Shown here: positions 1-7,139 of the stretch, one piece after another
How the letters are laid out: each line of letters begins with the position of its first letter
How positions within the stretch are numbered: the first letter of the stretch is position 1
Source: an uncultured Streptomyces sp.
GTDB taxonomy: Bacteria > Actinomycetota > Actinomycetes > Streptomycetales > Streptomycetaceae
Reading direction: 5' to 3'
NCBI GenBank assembly: GCA_946480485.1
Contig: CAMLJW010000164.1
Coordinates: 1 to 10,255 of the forward strand
DNA: 10,255 nt
Made by a program: the position numbers and the translations under genes
The notes under the pieces: generated by a model
Databases searched by the model: none
What the model was told of the DNA's origin: nothing
Seen by the model: the letters and a program-made list of their open reading frames with translations, nothing else

Positions 1-333
1 GCCGTCGTGACTCCGGCGGGTGAGTTGGACCACCACACCGCCGATCTGGTGCGTGAGCCACTCGAGGACTGCCTCGAGAAGGGCTTCAGTCGGCTGGTCG
101 TCGACTGCTCGCGGCTCGAGTTCTGTGACTCCACGGGACTGAACGTGCTGCTCGGGGCGCGGCTGAAGGCGGAGGCCGCCGGTGGCGGCGTGCATCTCGC
201 GGGGATGCTGCCCGTGGTCGCGCGCGTGTTCGAGATCACGGGGGCCGAGGCGGTCTTCACCGTCCACGACTCGCTCGACGCCGCTCTGGCCGCCGAGACC
301 GGCACGGCCGACGAGGCCGACGGGGCGGGGTGA
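1..333 (+). CDS. STAS-domain anti-sigma factor antagonist (BldG/SpoIIAA-like), 5'-truncated by window edge
   Basis: The reading frame is open from base 1 and ends at TGA 331-333. The first codons already lie in the first STAS beta-strand (AVVTPAGELD), so the true start is left of the window and the GTG at 7 is probably internal. About 110 codons are visible, nearly a full STAS domain. The diagnostic loop FCDSTGLNVLL carries the Ser (codon 130-132) that is the phosphorylation site in anti-anti-sigma factors. In that family the unphosphorylated protein binds an RsbW-type anti-sigma kinase and frees its sigma factor; phosphorylation switches it off. The C-terminal tail after about base 285 is Ala/Asp/Glu-rich and probably disordered. 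A gene for an RsbW-like ATPase follows 239 bp downstream on the same strand and is a candidate partner, but pairing is inferred only from proximity. No sigma factor gene is in the window. Family assignment is firm; the target is unknown. Confidence 0.9.
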   Translation, partial: AVVTPAGELDHHTADLVREPLEDCLEKGFSRLVVDCSRLEFCDSTGLNVLLGARLKAEAAGGGVHLAGMLPVVARVFEITGAEAVFTVHDSLDAALAAETGTADEADGAG

Positions 334-572
334 CCCCGCGCGTCCGGCCCTGCATCAGAGGTCACATCATTCGTGCCGAATACAGGGGTGTTCCCTCGGC
401 TCGGTCGGGCAGGAGACATCCTGGAACCTGTCGGCTGTGATGTCGGCCACCGGGGGTGGGGGCGTGTGACCTACGTATCAGGCAAGGACTTGTGTACTGG
501 CGTACTGACTCTGCGTACTGACTTCTGAATCGTGTGAACGTTGAACTGGTGAATCGGTGAGGTGAAGCGCTG
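334..572. other. Intergenic spacer between STAS and ATPase genes
   Basis: This 239-bp spacer has no credible gene; the overlapping frames lack family-like protein and have poor ribosome sites. No strong terminator hairpin follows the STAS stop. Its 3' half is less GC-rich and contains short GTACTG direct repeats (listed separately). A GAGG ribosome site at 559-562 sits 10 nt before the ATPase ATG. I could not identify a confident promoter. Confidence 0.6.
494..523. repeat. Short direct repeats (GTACTG x3, including GCGTACTGACT x2)
   Basis: GTACTG occurs at 494-499, 502-507 and 515-520. The last two lie in identical 11-mers GCGTACTGACT at 500-510 and 513-523, a 13-bp period. A second small repeat, TGAATCG, follows at 526-532 and 550-556. 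The cluster lies 50-80 bp before the ATPase start, where an activator or repressor could bind, but no known regulator motif was recognised. It could also be drift in a low-complexity stretch. Confidence 0.6.
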
Positions 573-1085
573 ATGAGCACCACCCGGCCTTGCTCGCCGG
601 GCGACCGTGGCCCGGAACCGGGCGCCGACGGCGCTTCCGGGACGGCCCAAAGCGACGGGTCCGCGCACGCCGCCGCACGCCAGGTCCGCCGGCTGAAGCT
701 CGACGAAGAGAGCGGTGTTGTCCCGCTCGCCCGCGACTTCACCCGCCAGGCGCTGCACGAGTGGGGCTGGCTGCCCGCCGCGACCGCCGACCGGCGGGCC
801 GCCGCCGAGGACGTCCTGCTGGTCGTCTCCGAGCTCGTCACCAACGCCTGCCTTCACGCCGGGGGCCCGGACGAGCTGTGGATCGCCTGCGACAACAAGG
901 TGCTGCGCATCGAGGTCTCCGACCGGGGTACCGGTCGGCCTGCCCCGCGCACCCCGCATCGCGCCGGGCGCCCCGGCGGCCACGGGATGTTTATCGTGCA
1001 GCGATTGTGTCTGGACTGGGGTGTGGTCCGGGAACCCGGGGTCGCGGGCAAGACGGTGTGGGCGGAGCTTGGGGCGCCCGCGTAG
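573..1085 (+). CDS. RsbW-like ATP-binding protein (HATPase_c_2), putative anti-sigma factor kinase
   Basis: 170 residues. After a Gly/Ala/Pro-rich N-terminal tail of about 40 residues comes one GHKL ATPase domain: N-box ELVTNACLHAGGP (E87, N91), G1 box SDRGTG (D117) and G2 loop GGHGMFIVQRL (G135-M139). There is no dimerisation/His-phosphotransfer domain and no transmembrane segment, which separates it from sensor kinases and fits the RsbW/SpoIIAB serine-kinase anti-sigma family. Members bind a sigma factor and are displaced by an unphosphorylated STAS protein such as the one encoded just upstream. Streptomyces genomes carry many of these orphan ATPases and most have no assigned target, so the partner is inference. 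ATG 573 is chosen because GAGG at 559-562 precedes it by 10 nt and alternative frames lack motifs. Confidence 0.88.
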   Translation: MSTTRPCSPGDRGPEPGADGASGTAQSDGSAHAAARQVRRLKLDEESGVVPLARDFTRQALHEWGWLPAATADRRAAAEDVLLVVSELVTNACLHAGGPDELWIACDNKVLRIEVSDRGTGRPAPRTPHRAGRPGGHGMFIVQRLCLDWGVVREPGVAGKTVWAELGAPA

Positions 1086-1266
1086 CCGGAAGGCAACCAC
1101 ACCAACAGTGCCGACTCCTGTGCTGATTGATGAATCGCAGATAAAAGGCCAATCGTGACCACATATTCAAAGGTTCTTCAGCGGTTTGTATTTCCAGATC
1201 GCAGGCCTGCGGGAGAGATGCCGATCTTCCCTACGACGGTTCTCCGCAGCGGACTACCATCTCTGC
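1086..1266. other. Relatively AT-rich spacer before the response regulator
   Basis: 181 bp between the ATPase stop and the response-regulator start. The stretch around 1120-1200 is visibly richer in A/T than the rest of the window, for example ATAAAAGG at 1141-1148 and TTTGTATTT at 1185-1193. No hairpin terminator, tRNA or convincing small ORF was found. It likely carries the promoter region of the two-component operon; the best element is the TACCAT hexamer at its 3' end. Confidence 0.5.
1255..1260 (+). promoter_or_regulatory. Candidate -10 of a leaderless promoter for the response regulator
   Basis: TACCAT (1255-1260) fits the actinobacterial -10 pattern TANNNT and ends exactly 6 nt before ATG 1267, so transcription would begin at or next to the A of the start codon. 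No purine-rich ribosome site precedes this ATG. The -35 region (about 1231-1237) does not resemble TTGACN, so the call rests on the -10, its spacing and the absence of a ribosome site. Confidence 0.5.
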
Positions 1267-1944
1267 ATGACCCGTGTACTGCTCGCCGAGGACGACGCGT
1301 CCATCTCGGAGCCGCTGGCCCGCGCCCTGCGCCGGGAAGGATACGAGGTCGAGGTACGCGAGGACGGACCCACCGCGCTGGACGCCGGCATCCAGGGCGG
1401 CGTCGATCTCGTCGTGCTCGACCTCGGGCTGCCCGGCATGGACGGACTGGAGGTGGCCCGGCGGCTGCGCGCCGAGGGCCTTTCGGTACCGATCCTCATC
1501 CTGACCGCGCGCGCCGACGAGGTGGACACCGTGGTCGGCCTCGACGCCGGCGCCGACGACTACGTCACCAAGCCGTTCCGCCTCGCCGAGCTGCTCGCCC
1601 GGGTCCGGGCCCTGCTCCGGCGCGGGGCGGCCGAGCCCCAGCAGCCGCCCGCCACGCACGGCGTGCGCATCGATGTCGAGTCGCACCGCGCCTGGATGGG
1701 CGACGAGGAGCTCCAGCTCACGGCCAAGGAGTTCGACCTCCTGCGGGTGCTGGTGCGGGACGCGGGCCGGGTCGTCACCCGTGACCAGCTGATGCGCGAG
1801 GTCTGGGACACCACGTGGTGGTCGTCCACCAAGACTCTGGACATGCACATCTCATGGCTCAGGAAAAAGCTCGGCGACGACGCGGCGAACCCGCGCTACA
1901 TCGCCACGGTCCGGGGCGTCGGCTTCCGTTTCGAGAAGAGCTGA
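1267..1944 (+). CDS. OmpR/PhoB-family DNA-binding response regulator
   Basis: 225 residues, usual for the family. The N-terminal receiver domain (about 1-118) has the acidic pair in AEDD (D9, D10), phospho-acceptor D52 in VVLDLGLPGMDG, switch residue T80 and K102 in VTKPF. The C-terminal winged helix (about 128-223) has the recognition-helix region SSTKTLDMHISWLRKKL and the terminal wing strand GVGFRF. The protein should be phosphorylated by the kinase encoded 173 bp downstream on the same strand and bind direct-repeat sites. ATG 1267 is preferred over an in-frame ATG at 1186, which would add 27 residues unlike a receiver domain; MTRVLLAEDD is the normal beginning. The start appears leaderless. 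The signal sensed and the regulon cannot be read from the sequence. Confidence 0.93.
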   Translation: MTRVLLAEDDASISEPLARALRREGYEVEVREDGPTALDAGIQGGVDLVVLDLGLPGMDGLEVARRLRAEGLSVPILILTARADEVDTVVGLDAGADDYVTKPFRLAELLARVRALLRRGAAEPQQPPATHGVRIDVESHRAWMGDEELQLTAKEFDLLRVLVRDAGRVVTRDQLMREVWDTTWWSSTKTLDMHISWLRKKLGDDAANPRYIATVRGVGFRFEKS

Positions 1945-2072
1945 GCGCCACGGGACGGGTGGCTGAACCAAGGGACCCGACCGGGGGCAGCGGGGACGTC
2001 TCGGTACGGCCGTGGGCGCCCCAGCCTGGCGCGGTGTGGCCGCCGGGGCACACTGGTCCGTGTAAGCCCACG

Positions 2073-2102
2073 TGAACAACCCGCCCACTGAACAACTCGC
2101 CC
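2073..2102. repeat. Imperfect 14-bp direct repeat upstream of the sensor kinase
   Basis: TGAACAACCCGCCC (2073-2086) and TGAACAACTCGCCC (2089-2102) match at 13 of 14 positions with a 16-bp period. They lie between the response-regulator and kinase genes, just before the kinase ribosome site. OmpR-family regulators bind tandem direct repeats, so an autoregulatory site is possible; this is inference from location and form. Confidence 0.55.
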
Positions 2103-2117
2103 CCTCCCGGAGGGCCC

Positions 2118-3398
2118 GTGCGTCGCCGTCTCATCAACTCCACACTGGCCGTCGTGCTGGTCGTGATCGCCGTGTTCGGCGTCTCGCTCGTCATCGTCGA
2201 GACCCGCACGATCAGTGACAGCGCTCAGGAGCACGTGAAGTCGGAGGCCCTGCAGCTGGCGAGCATCGTCGACAGCCGGATCCTCGGCGACGAGCACATC
2301 AGCGCCGAGATACTCGAGGACCAGATCGCCGACGAGCGTTACGCGCGCATCGACTTCCCGGGCCGCGACCCGATCGAGATCGGCACCGCCCCCACCGGTG
2401 AGGTCATCCGGTCCACCGCGAAGGGCGAGGGGGGCGAGACGGTCATGGTCGAGGAGCCGCGCTCCTCGGTCACGCGCGAGGTCGGCCGTACGTTTCTGAT
2501 CATCGCGGCGGTCGCGCTGCTCGCGGTGATCGCCGCCGTACTGCTCGCGGTACGCCAGGCCAACCGGCTCGCCTCCCCGCTGACCGACCTCGCGGAGACC
2601 GCCGAGCGGCTCGGCTCCGGGGACCCGCGGCCGCGCCACAAGCGGTACGGGGTCCCGGAGCTGGACCGGGTCGCGGACGTGCTGGACGGCTCCGCCGAGC
2701 GCATCGCCCGGATACTCACGGCCGAACGGCGGCTGGCCGCCGACGCGTCGCACCAGCTCCGTACGCCCTTGACCGCCCTGTCCATGCGCCTGGAGGAGAT
2801 CACCCTCACCGACGACCCGCACACGGTGAAGGAGGAGGCGACCATCGCCCTCGCCCAGGTGGAGCGCCTCACGGACGTGGTCGAGCGGCTCCTCACCAAC
2901 TCCCGGGACCCTCGTACCGGCTCCGCCGTCACCTTCGACCTGGACGAGGTCATCCAGCAGCAGCTGGCGGAATGGCGCCCGGCCTACCGCAGCGCGGGCC
3001 GCGCCGTCGTCAGCTCCGGCAAACGCCATCTGCAGGCTGTCGGCACCCCGGGAGCCGTTGCCCAGGTCCTCGCCGCCCTGATCGAGAACTCCCTCATGCA
3101 CGGCGGCGGCACGGTCGCCCTGCGCACCCGTGTCACCGGCAACCAGGCGGTGATCGAGGTGACTGACGAGGGCCATGGCGTCTCGGCCGACCTCGGCGCC
3201 CGCATCTTCGAGCGCGCCATCAGCGGCCACAACTCGACGGGCATCGGCCTCGCCGTGGCCCGCGACCTCGCAGAGGCCGACGGCGGCCGTCTCGAAATGC
3301 TCCAGGCCCAGCCCCCGGTCTTCGGCCTGTTCCTGTCGCGTTCGCCGAGAATGAGGCCGACGGAGACGGACGCGGAGCCAGAGCGCACGATCCGGTAG
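2118..3398 (+). CDS. Membrane sensor histidine kinase (HAMP-HisKA-HATPase)
   Basis: 426 residues. TM1 is about residues 8-28 and TM2 about 125-145, enclosing an extracytoplasmic sensor region of about 95 residues that may be a small PAS/Cache-like fold. A HAMP linker follows (about 146-198), then the dimerisation domain with phospho-acceptor H212 in DASHQLRTPL. The ATPase domain has the N-box IENSLMHGGG (N324), G1 DEGHG (D350) and G2 STGIGLAVAR. Autophosphorylation on H212 and transfer to D52 of the upstream regulator is the expected route. The residue after the His is Gln rather than the common Glu. GTG 2118 is supported by GGAGGG at 2109-2114, although spacing is short (3-4 nt). The gene converges on the GtrA-like gene, with 32 bp between stops and no evident terminator. 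The ligand is unknown. Confidence 0.93.
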   Translation: MRRRLINSTLAVVLVVIAVFGVSLVIVETRTISDSAQEHVKSEALQLASIVDSRILGDEHISAEILEDQIADERYARIDFPGRDPIEIGTAPTGEVIRSTAKGEGGETVMVEEPRSSVTREVGRTFLIIAAVALLAVIAAVLLAVRQANRLASPLTDLAETAERLGSGDPRPRHKRYGVPELDRVADVLDGSAERIARILTAERRLAADASHQLRTPLTALSMRLEEITLTDDPHTVKEEATIALAQVERLTDVVERLLTNSRDPRTGSAVTFDLDEVIQQQLAEWRPAYRSAGRAVVSSGKRHLQAVGTPGAVAQVLAALIENSLMHGGGTVALRTRVTGNQAVIEVTDEGHGVSADLGARIFERAISGHNSTGIGLAVARDLAEADGGRLEMLQAQPPVFGLFLSRSPRMRPTETDAEPERTIR

Positions 3399-3430
3399 CG
3401 CTGGTGTTGCCCGAGGGTCCCGGTGACGGT

Positions 3431-3970
3431 TCAGCCGACCCGCTGGGCGGGCCGCGATCGCTGCCGCTGCTCCGCCAGGACCGATGCCGCGCCGGCCATG
3501 GCCTCGCGGGCCGGGAGCGCGCGGAAGACCCAGGTGCGGTAGGACCAGAAGCGGAACAGGGTCGCGATTCCGATGCCGACGAACTTGAAGACGTTGTTCT
3601 GCAGCGGGCTGTCGAAGCCGAGGCCGTACGTGGCGGCGTACAGAACGCCGTTCTCGATCACCAGGCCCACCGCGCTGAACAGCAGGAAGAGGCCCAGTTC
3701 CCGAGTGCGGCCACTCTTGTCGCGGTCACGGTACGTGAAGTAGCGGAACCCGATGTAGTTGGAGAGAATCGCGACGAGCGTGGCGATCACACTGGCGCGG
3801 ACAACCTGCAGGTCCGTGACGCTCCGTACCAGGTTGAACACGAGGAGGTTGACCAGGAGGCCCGCCCCGCCGACCGCGCCGAACTTGGCGATCTCCCGTG
3901 TCAGCCGGTCGATGCGGTGACGCACGGCGCTGCGCGGTGTTCGTGCCCCGCGTGTACCACCCTTGCCCAT
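3431..3970 (-). CDS. GtrA-family four-helix membrane protein
   Basis: 179 residues with a basic, cytoplasmic N-terminus and four predicted membrane helices: about 28-48, 58-78, 92-115 and 127-148. The spacing and the end of the last helix, LFRFWSYRTWVF, match the GtrA family, whose members are linked to moving polyprenyl-phosphate-bound sugars or cell-surface polysaccharide assembly. No glycosyltransferase gene is adjacent, so the substrate cannot be inferred. ATG 3970 is preferred, with a weak GGGCGG 4 nt upstream. An in-frame ATG at 4021 would add 17 residues and has AGGAGG about 14 nt upstream, a long spacing. A minus-strand TAGCAT hexamer at 4025-4020 could be a -10 element; if so the 4021 start is excluded. 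The much longer open frame running back through purK is antisense shadow, not gene. Confidence 0.87.
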   Translation of the reverse strand: MGKGGTRGARTPRSAVRHRIDRLTREIAKFGAVGGAGLLVNLLVFNLVRSVTDLQVVRASVIATLVAILSNYIGFRYFTYRDRDKSGRTRELGLFLLFSAVGLVIENGVLYAATYGLGFDSPLQNNVFKFVGIGIATLFRFWSYRTWVFRALPAREAMAGAASVLAEQRQRSRPAQRVG

Positions 3971-4052
3971 GGTGCCGCCCAGCCCCCGTCTCGTCGGATA
4001 CGCCAACTTCGTCACGGCCATGCTATCCAGCGGGTCCTCCTCGTGCCCGGGC

Positions 4053-4081
4053 TTGACCGGAAGATGTGTTCGGCCTGCGAT
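4053..4081 (+). promoter_or_regulatory. Possible housekeeping-type promoter upstream of purK
   Basis: TTGACC (4053-4058) is a good -35 for the principal sigma factor. Seventeen bp later TGCGAT (4076-4081) is a weak -10, because the highly conserved A at position 2 is missing. It would give a leader of about 60 nt before GTG 4151. It competes with the leaderless alternative at 4139-4144, and both could be used. Confidence 0.3.
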
Positions 4082-4138
4082 GAGCAGGTGGAGATCCCGA
4101 TGATCACGCGTGTGGCGGAGGCGCCCCGACACGGCCGA

Positions 4139-4144
4139 TACCCT
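4139..4144 (+). promoter_or_regulatory. Candidate -10 of a leaderless promoter for purK
   Basis: TACCCT (4139-4144) fits TANNNT and lies exactly 6 nt upstream of the purK GTG at 4151, the same geometry as at the response regulator. No usable AGGAGG-like site precedes the GTG; the intervening bases are a run of G. The -35 region is not recognisable. Confidence 0.5.
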
Positions 4145-4150
4145 GGGGGC

Positions 4151-5290
4151 GTGACATTCCCGGTAGTCGGCATGGTCGGCGGAGGCCAGCTCGCTCGTAT
4201 GACACACGAGGCGGGCATCCCGCTCGGCATCAGATTCAAGCTTCTCAGTGACACTCCTCAGGATTCCGCGGCGCAGGTCGTCAGCGACGTCGTCATCGGC
4301 GACCCGCGCGACCTCGACACGCTGCGTGACTTCGCTCGGGACTGTGACGTGATCACCTTCGATCACGAACACGTCCCCACCGAGCATCTCCGGGCTCTGG
4401 AGGCGGACGGCGTCCCCGTACGCCCGGGTCCCGAAGCGCTTGTCCACGCCCAGGACAAGGGCGTGATGCGCGCGAAGCTCGACGCGATCGGTGTGCCGTG
4501 TCCACGCCACAGAATCGTGAGCGATCCGCGGGACGTGGCCGCGTTCGCCGCCGAGGGTGACGGTTTCCCGGTCATCCTCAAGACGGTCCGAGGCGGCTAC
4601 GACGGCAAGGGGGTCTGGTTCGTACGCTCCATCGAGGAGGCCGCGGAGCCGTTCCGCGCCGGCGTCCCGGTGCTGGCCGAGGAGAAGGTCGACTTCGTGC
4701 GCGAACTCGCCGCGAACGTCGTCCGCTCGCCCCACGGCCAGGCCGTCGCCTACCCGGTCGTCGAGTCGCAGCAGGTCAACGGCGTCTGTGACACCGTGAT
4801 CGCCCCGGCCCCGGACCTCCCAAAGGAGCGGGCGCTGCAGGCCGAGGAGCTCGCCCTGCGCATCGCCAAGGAACTCGGTGTGGTCGGCCACCTCGCCGTC
4901 GAGCTCTTCGAGACCCGCGACGGCCGCATCCTCGTCAACGAGCTCGCCATGCGCCCCCACAACTCCGGCCACTGGTCCCAGGACGGTGCGATCACCTCGC
5001 AGTTCGCCAACCATGTCCGCGCGGTCCTGGACCTGCCCCTCGGAGACCCGCGCCCGCGCGCCGGATGGACGGTCATGGTGAACGTTCTCGGCGGCGACTA
5101 CCCCGACATGTACTCCGCGTACCTGCACTGCATGGCCCGCGACCCGCAGCTCAAGATCCACATGTACGGCAAGGACGTGAAGCCCGGCCGTAAGGTCGGC
5201 CACGTCAACACCTACGGCGACGATCTGGCCGAAGTACTGGACCGCGCCCGTCACGCAGCCGCCTACCTGAGAGGCACGATCACCGAATGA
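4151..5290 (+). CDS. purK: N5-carboxyaminoimidazole ribonucleotide synthase PurK
   Basis: 379 residues, normal for PurK. This ATP-grasp enzyme converts AIR, ATP and bicarbonate to N5-CAIR in cytoplasmic purine synthesis. The N-terminal loop [11 protein letters not shown] and the TFDHEHVP segment are PurK hallmarks. The ATP-grasp core contains K144 and the glycine loop RGGYDGKG (147-154), then [11 protein letters not shown]. The metal/nucleotide-binding [13 protein letters not shown] (N263, E264) follows, and the C-terminal lobe includes [18 protein letters not shown] 4151 is chosen because homology begins at [12 protein letters not shown]; an open frame extends upstream to 3404 but is antisense to the GtrA-like gene and has no PurK-like sequence. 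The stop overlaps purE by 4 bp (ATGA), so the two are probably translationally coupled. Confidence 0.96.
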   Translation: MTFPVVGMVGGGQLARMTHEAGIPLGIRFKLLSDTPQDSAAQVVSDVVIGDPRDLDTLRDFARDCDVITFDHEHVPTEHLRALEADGVPVRPGPEALVHAQDKGVMRAKLDAIGVPCPRHRIVSDPRDVAAFAAEGDGFPVILKTVRGGYDGKGVWFVRSIEEAAEPFRAGVPVLAEEKVDFVRELAANVVRSPHGQAVAYPVVESQQVNGVCDTVIAPAPDLPKERALQAEELALRIAKELGVVGHLAVELFETRDGRILVNELAMRPHNSGHWSQDGAITSQFANHVRAVLDLPLGDPRPRAGWTVMVNVLGGDYPDMYSAYLHCMARDPQLKIHMYGKDVKPGRKVGHVNTYGDDLAEVLDRARHAAAYLRGTITE

Positions 5291-5841
5291 GCACCTCGGC
5301 CAAGTCTTCACCGTCCCCCGTCGTCGGCATCGTTATGGGCTCGGACTCCGACTGGCCCGTCATGGAGGCGGCCGCACAGGCCCTGGACGAGTTCGAGATC
5401 GCGTACGAGGTCGATGTCGTCTCCGCGCACCGGATGCCGCGCGAGATGATCGCGTACGGCGAGGAGGCGGCGGAGCGCGGCCTCAAGGCGATCATCGCGG
5501 GCGCGGGGGGTGCCGCTCACCTGCCGGGCATGCTCGCCTCCGTCACCCCTCTTCCCGTGATCGGCGTGCCGGTCCCGCTGAAGTACCTCGACGGCATGGA
5601 CTCGCTGCTGTCGATCGTCCAGATGCCCGCCGGGGTACCGGTCGCCACCGTCTCCGTGGCCGGCGCGCGCAACGCGGGCCTGCTCGCGGCCCGCATCCTC
5701 GCCTCCCACGACGAGGAACTCCTCGGCCGGATGCGGGAGTTCCAGCGGGAGCTGAACGACCAGGCGACGGAGAAGGGCAAGCGGCTGCGCGCCAAGGTCG
5801 AGAGCGCGGCGGGCGGCTTCGGCTTCGGTTCGGGGAACTAG
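5287..5841 (+). CDS. purE: N5-CAIR mutase PurE (class I)
   Basis: 184 residues. PurE moves the carboxyl group of N5-CAIR to give CAIR, directly after PurK. Class I signatures are all present: GSDSDWPVM (S19, D22) for substrate phosphate/ribose binding, SAHRMP with catalytic H48, the glycine-rich [13 protein letters not shown], and the strand [21 protein letters not shown]. The last 25 or so residues form a charged helix and Gly-rich tail beyond the core. Pairing with PurK confirms the two-step N5-CAIR route rather than a direct AIR carboxylase (class II). Its ATG overlaps the purK TGA; a GAGAGG at 5269-5274 lies 12 nt upstream, a little far, so coupling with purK translation probably matters. 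Confidence 0.96.
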   Translation: MSTSAKSSPSPVVGIVMGSDSDWPVMEAAAQALDEFEIAYEVDVVSAHRMPREMIAYGEEAAERGLKAIIAGAGGAAHLPGMLASVTPLPVIGVPVPLKYLDGMDSLLSIVQMPAGVPVATVSVAGARNAGLLAARILASHDEELLGRMREFQRELNDQATEKGKRLRAKVESAAGGFGFGSGN

Positions 5842-5855
5842 GGGCAGTGGCGCCG

Positions 5856-7046
5856 ATGACCTTCCTGGACGAAGCCCGGGACATGCTGCGGGAGTTCCCA
5901 GTCGTCGACGGTCACAACGACCTTCCGTGGGCGCTGCGCGAGCAGGTCCGCTACGACCTCGACGCCCGCGACATCGCCGTTCCCCAGAACGCGCACCTGC
6001 ACACCGACCTGCCGCGGCTGCGCGAGGGCGGGGTCGGTGCTCAGTTCTGGTCGGTGTACGTCCGCTCGAACCTGCCCGATCCCGTGCCCGCGACACTCGA
6101 ACAGATCGACTGCGTACGGCAGTTGATCGCGCGCCATCCGGCGGACCTGCGGGCCGCGCTGACGGCCGCCGACATGGAGGCGGCGCGCGGCGAGGGCCGT
6201 ATCGCGTCGCTGATGGGCGCGGAGGGCGGCCACTCGATCGCGGGCTCCCTCGCCACGCTACGCGCGTTGTACGCGCTGGGCGTCCGCTACATGACCCTGA
6301 CGCACAACGACAACATCGCCTGGGCGGACTCCGCGACGGACGAGCCGGGCGTGGGCGGTCTGTCGGCCTTCGGCCGCGAGGTCGTCCGGGAGATGAACCG
6401 CGAGGGCATGCTCGTGGACCTCTCGCACGTCGCGGTGACGACGATGCGGGACGCGATGGACACGTCCGTCGCGCCCGTGATCTTCTCCCACTCCTCCGCG
6501 AGGGCGCTGTGCGACCACCCGCGCAACATCCCGGACGACGTGCTGGAACGCCTGCCGGCCAACGGAGGTGTGGCGATGGTGACGTTCGTACCGAAGTTTG
6601 TGCTGCAGGCGGCCGTCGACTGGACGGACGCGGCGGACGAGAACCTGCGCGAGCACGGCTTCCATCCCCTGGACACCACGTCGGAGGCGATGAAGGTGCA
6701 CAGCGCCTTCGAGGAGTCGCACCCGCGCCCGCTCGCCTCGGTGGCGACGGTCGCCGATCACCTGGACCACATGCGCGAGGTGGCCGGCGTCGACCACATC
6801 GGCATCGGCGGCGACTACGACGGCACGGCCTTCACCCCGGAGGGCCTGAACGACGTCTCGGGCTACCCGAACCTCGTCGCGGAGCTTTTCGACCGCGGCT
6901 GGTCGACAGCCGACCTCGCCAAACTGACCTGGCAGAACGCGGTACGGGTCCTCGGGGCGGCGGAGGACGTGGCACGCGACGTGCAGTCCGGCAGGGGCCC
7001 GTCGAACGCGACGCTGGAGCAACTGGACGGCCAGGGCCTGTACTGA
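5856..7046 (+). CDS. Membrane-dipeptidase family (M19) zinc dipeptidase
   Basis: 396 residues from ATG 5856. The binuclear zinc ligands of renal-dipeptidase enzymes are all in place: H20 and D22 in DGHNDLPW, bridging E123 in MGAEGGHS, H191 in DLSHV and H212 in FSHSSARA. The 21-residue step between the last two His matches the human enzyme (198/219 as I recall). GGDYDG near the C-terminus is also family-typical. No signal peptide or membrane segment is visible, so it should be cytoplasmic, unlike the mammalian enzyme. Likely activity is hydrolysis of dipeptides, possibly with D-residues; the real substrate is unknown. It starts 14 bp after purE and is almost certainly in the purK-purE transcript, although no pathway link is obvious. 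GTG 5847 is an alternative start, but its spacing to the AGGGG at 5840-5844 is too short. Confidence 0.93.
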   Translation: MTFLDEARDMLREFPVVDGHNDLPWALREQVRYDLDARDIAVPQNAHLHTDLPRLREGGVGAQFWSVYVRSNLPDPVPATLEQIDCVRQLIARHPADLRAALTAADMEAARGEGRIASLMGAEGGHSIAGSLATLRALYALGVRYMTLTHNDNIAWADSATDEPGVGGLSAFGREVVREMNREGMLVDLSHVAVTTMRDAMDTSVAPVIFSHSSARALCDHPRNIPDDVLERLPANGGVAMVTFVPKFVLQAAVDWTDAADENLREHGFHPLDTTSEAMKVHSAFEESHPRPLASVATVADHLDHMREVAGVDHIGIGGDYDGTAFTPEGLNDVSGYPNLVAELFDRGWSTADLAKLTWQNAVRVLGAAEDVARDVQSGRGPSNATLEQLDGQGLY

Positions 7047-7139
7047 ATTTCGGGCTGGACCAGGGAGCGGGGCCGTGGCGCGTGCGATCGCAAGGCGCCG
7101 GAAGGTCCTCGGTGGGGTCCCCCCTAAGCAACGACTGTG

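Noticed and set aside
423..444. GGAAC followed by GTC, resembling an ECF sigma promoter
   Set aside because: The spacer is 14 bp, shorter than the 15-16 expected for SigE-type promoters, and it is far from the next start.
1186..1266. Earlier ATG start for the response regulator
   Set aside because: It adds 27 residues absent from receiver domains, which normally begin within a few residues of RVLLAEDD.
1896..3230. 444-codon minus-strand open frame opposite the sensor kinase
   Set aside because: The kinase carries every expected motif in the plus frame; the antisense product is Gly/Asp/Arg-rich with no recognisable domain.
3404..4150. Upstream extension of the purK frame
   Set aside because: It overlaps the GtrA-like gene on the other strand, its translation has no PurK similarity, and PurK homology starts exactly at GTG 4151.
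3971..5311. Long minus-strand open frame running from the GtrA-like gene back through purK
   Set aside because: This part is antisense to purK, has no membrane or family pattern, and reflects the long stop-free frames of high-GC DNA. Only 3431-3970 is GtrA-like.
7104..7125. GGTCC and GGGGTCCCC palindromes between dipeptidase and methyltransferase as a terminator
   Set aside because: The palindrome has no room for a loop, there is no T-rich tract, and no longer stem could be built.
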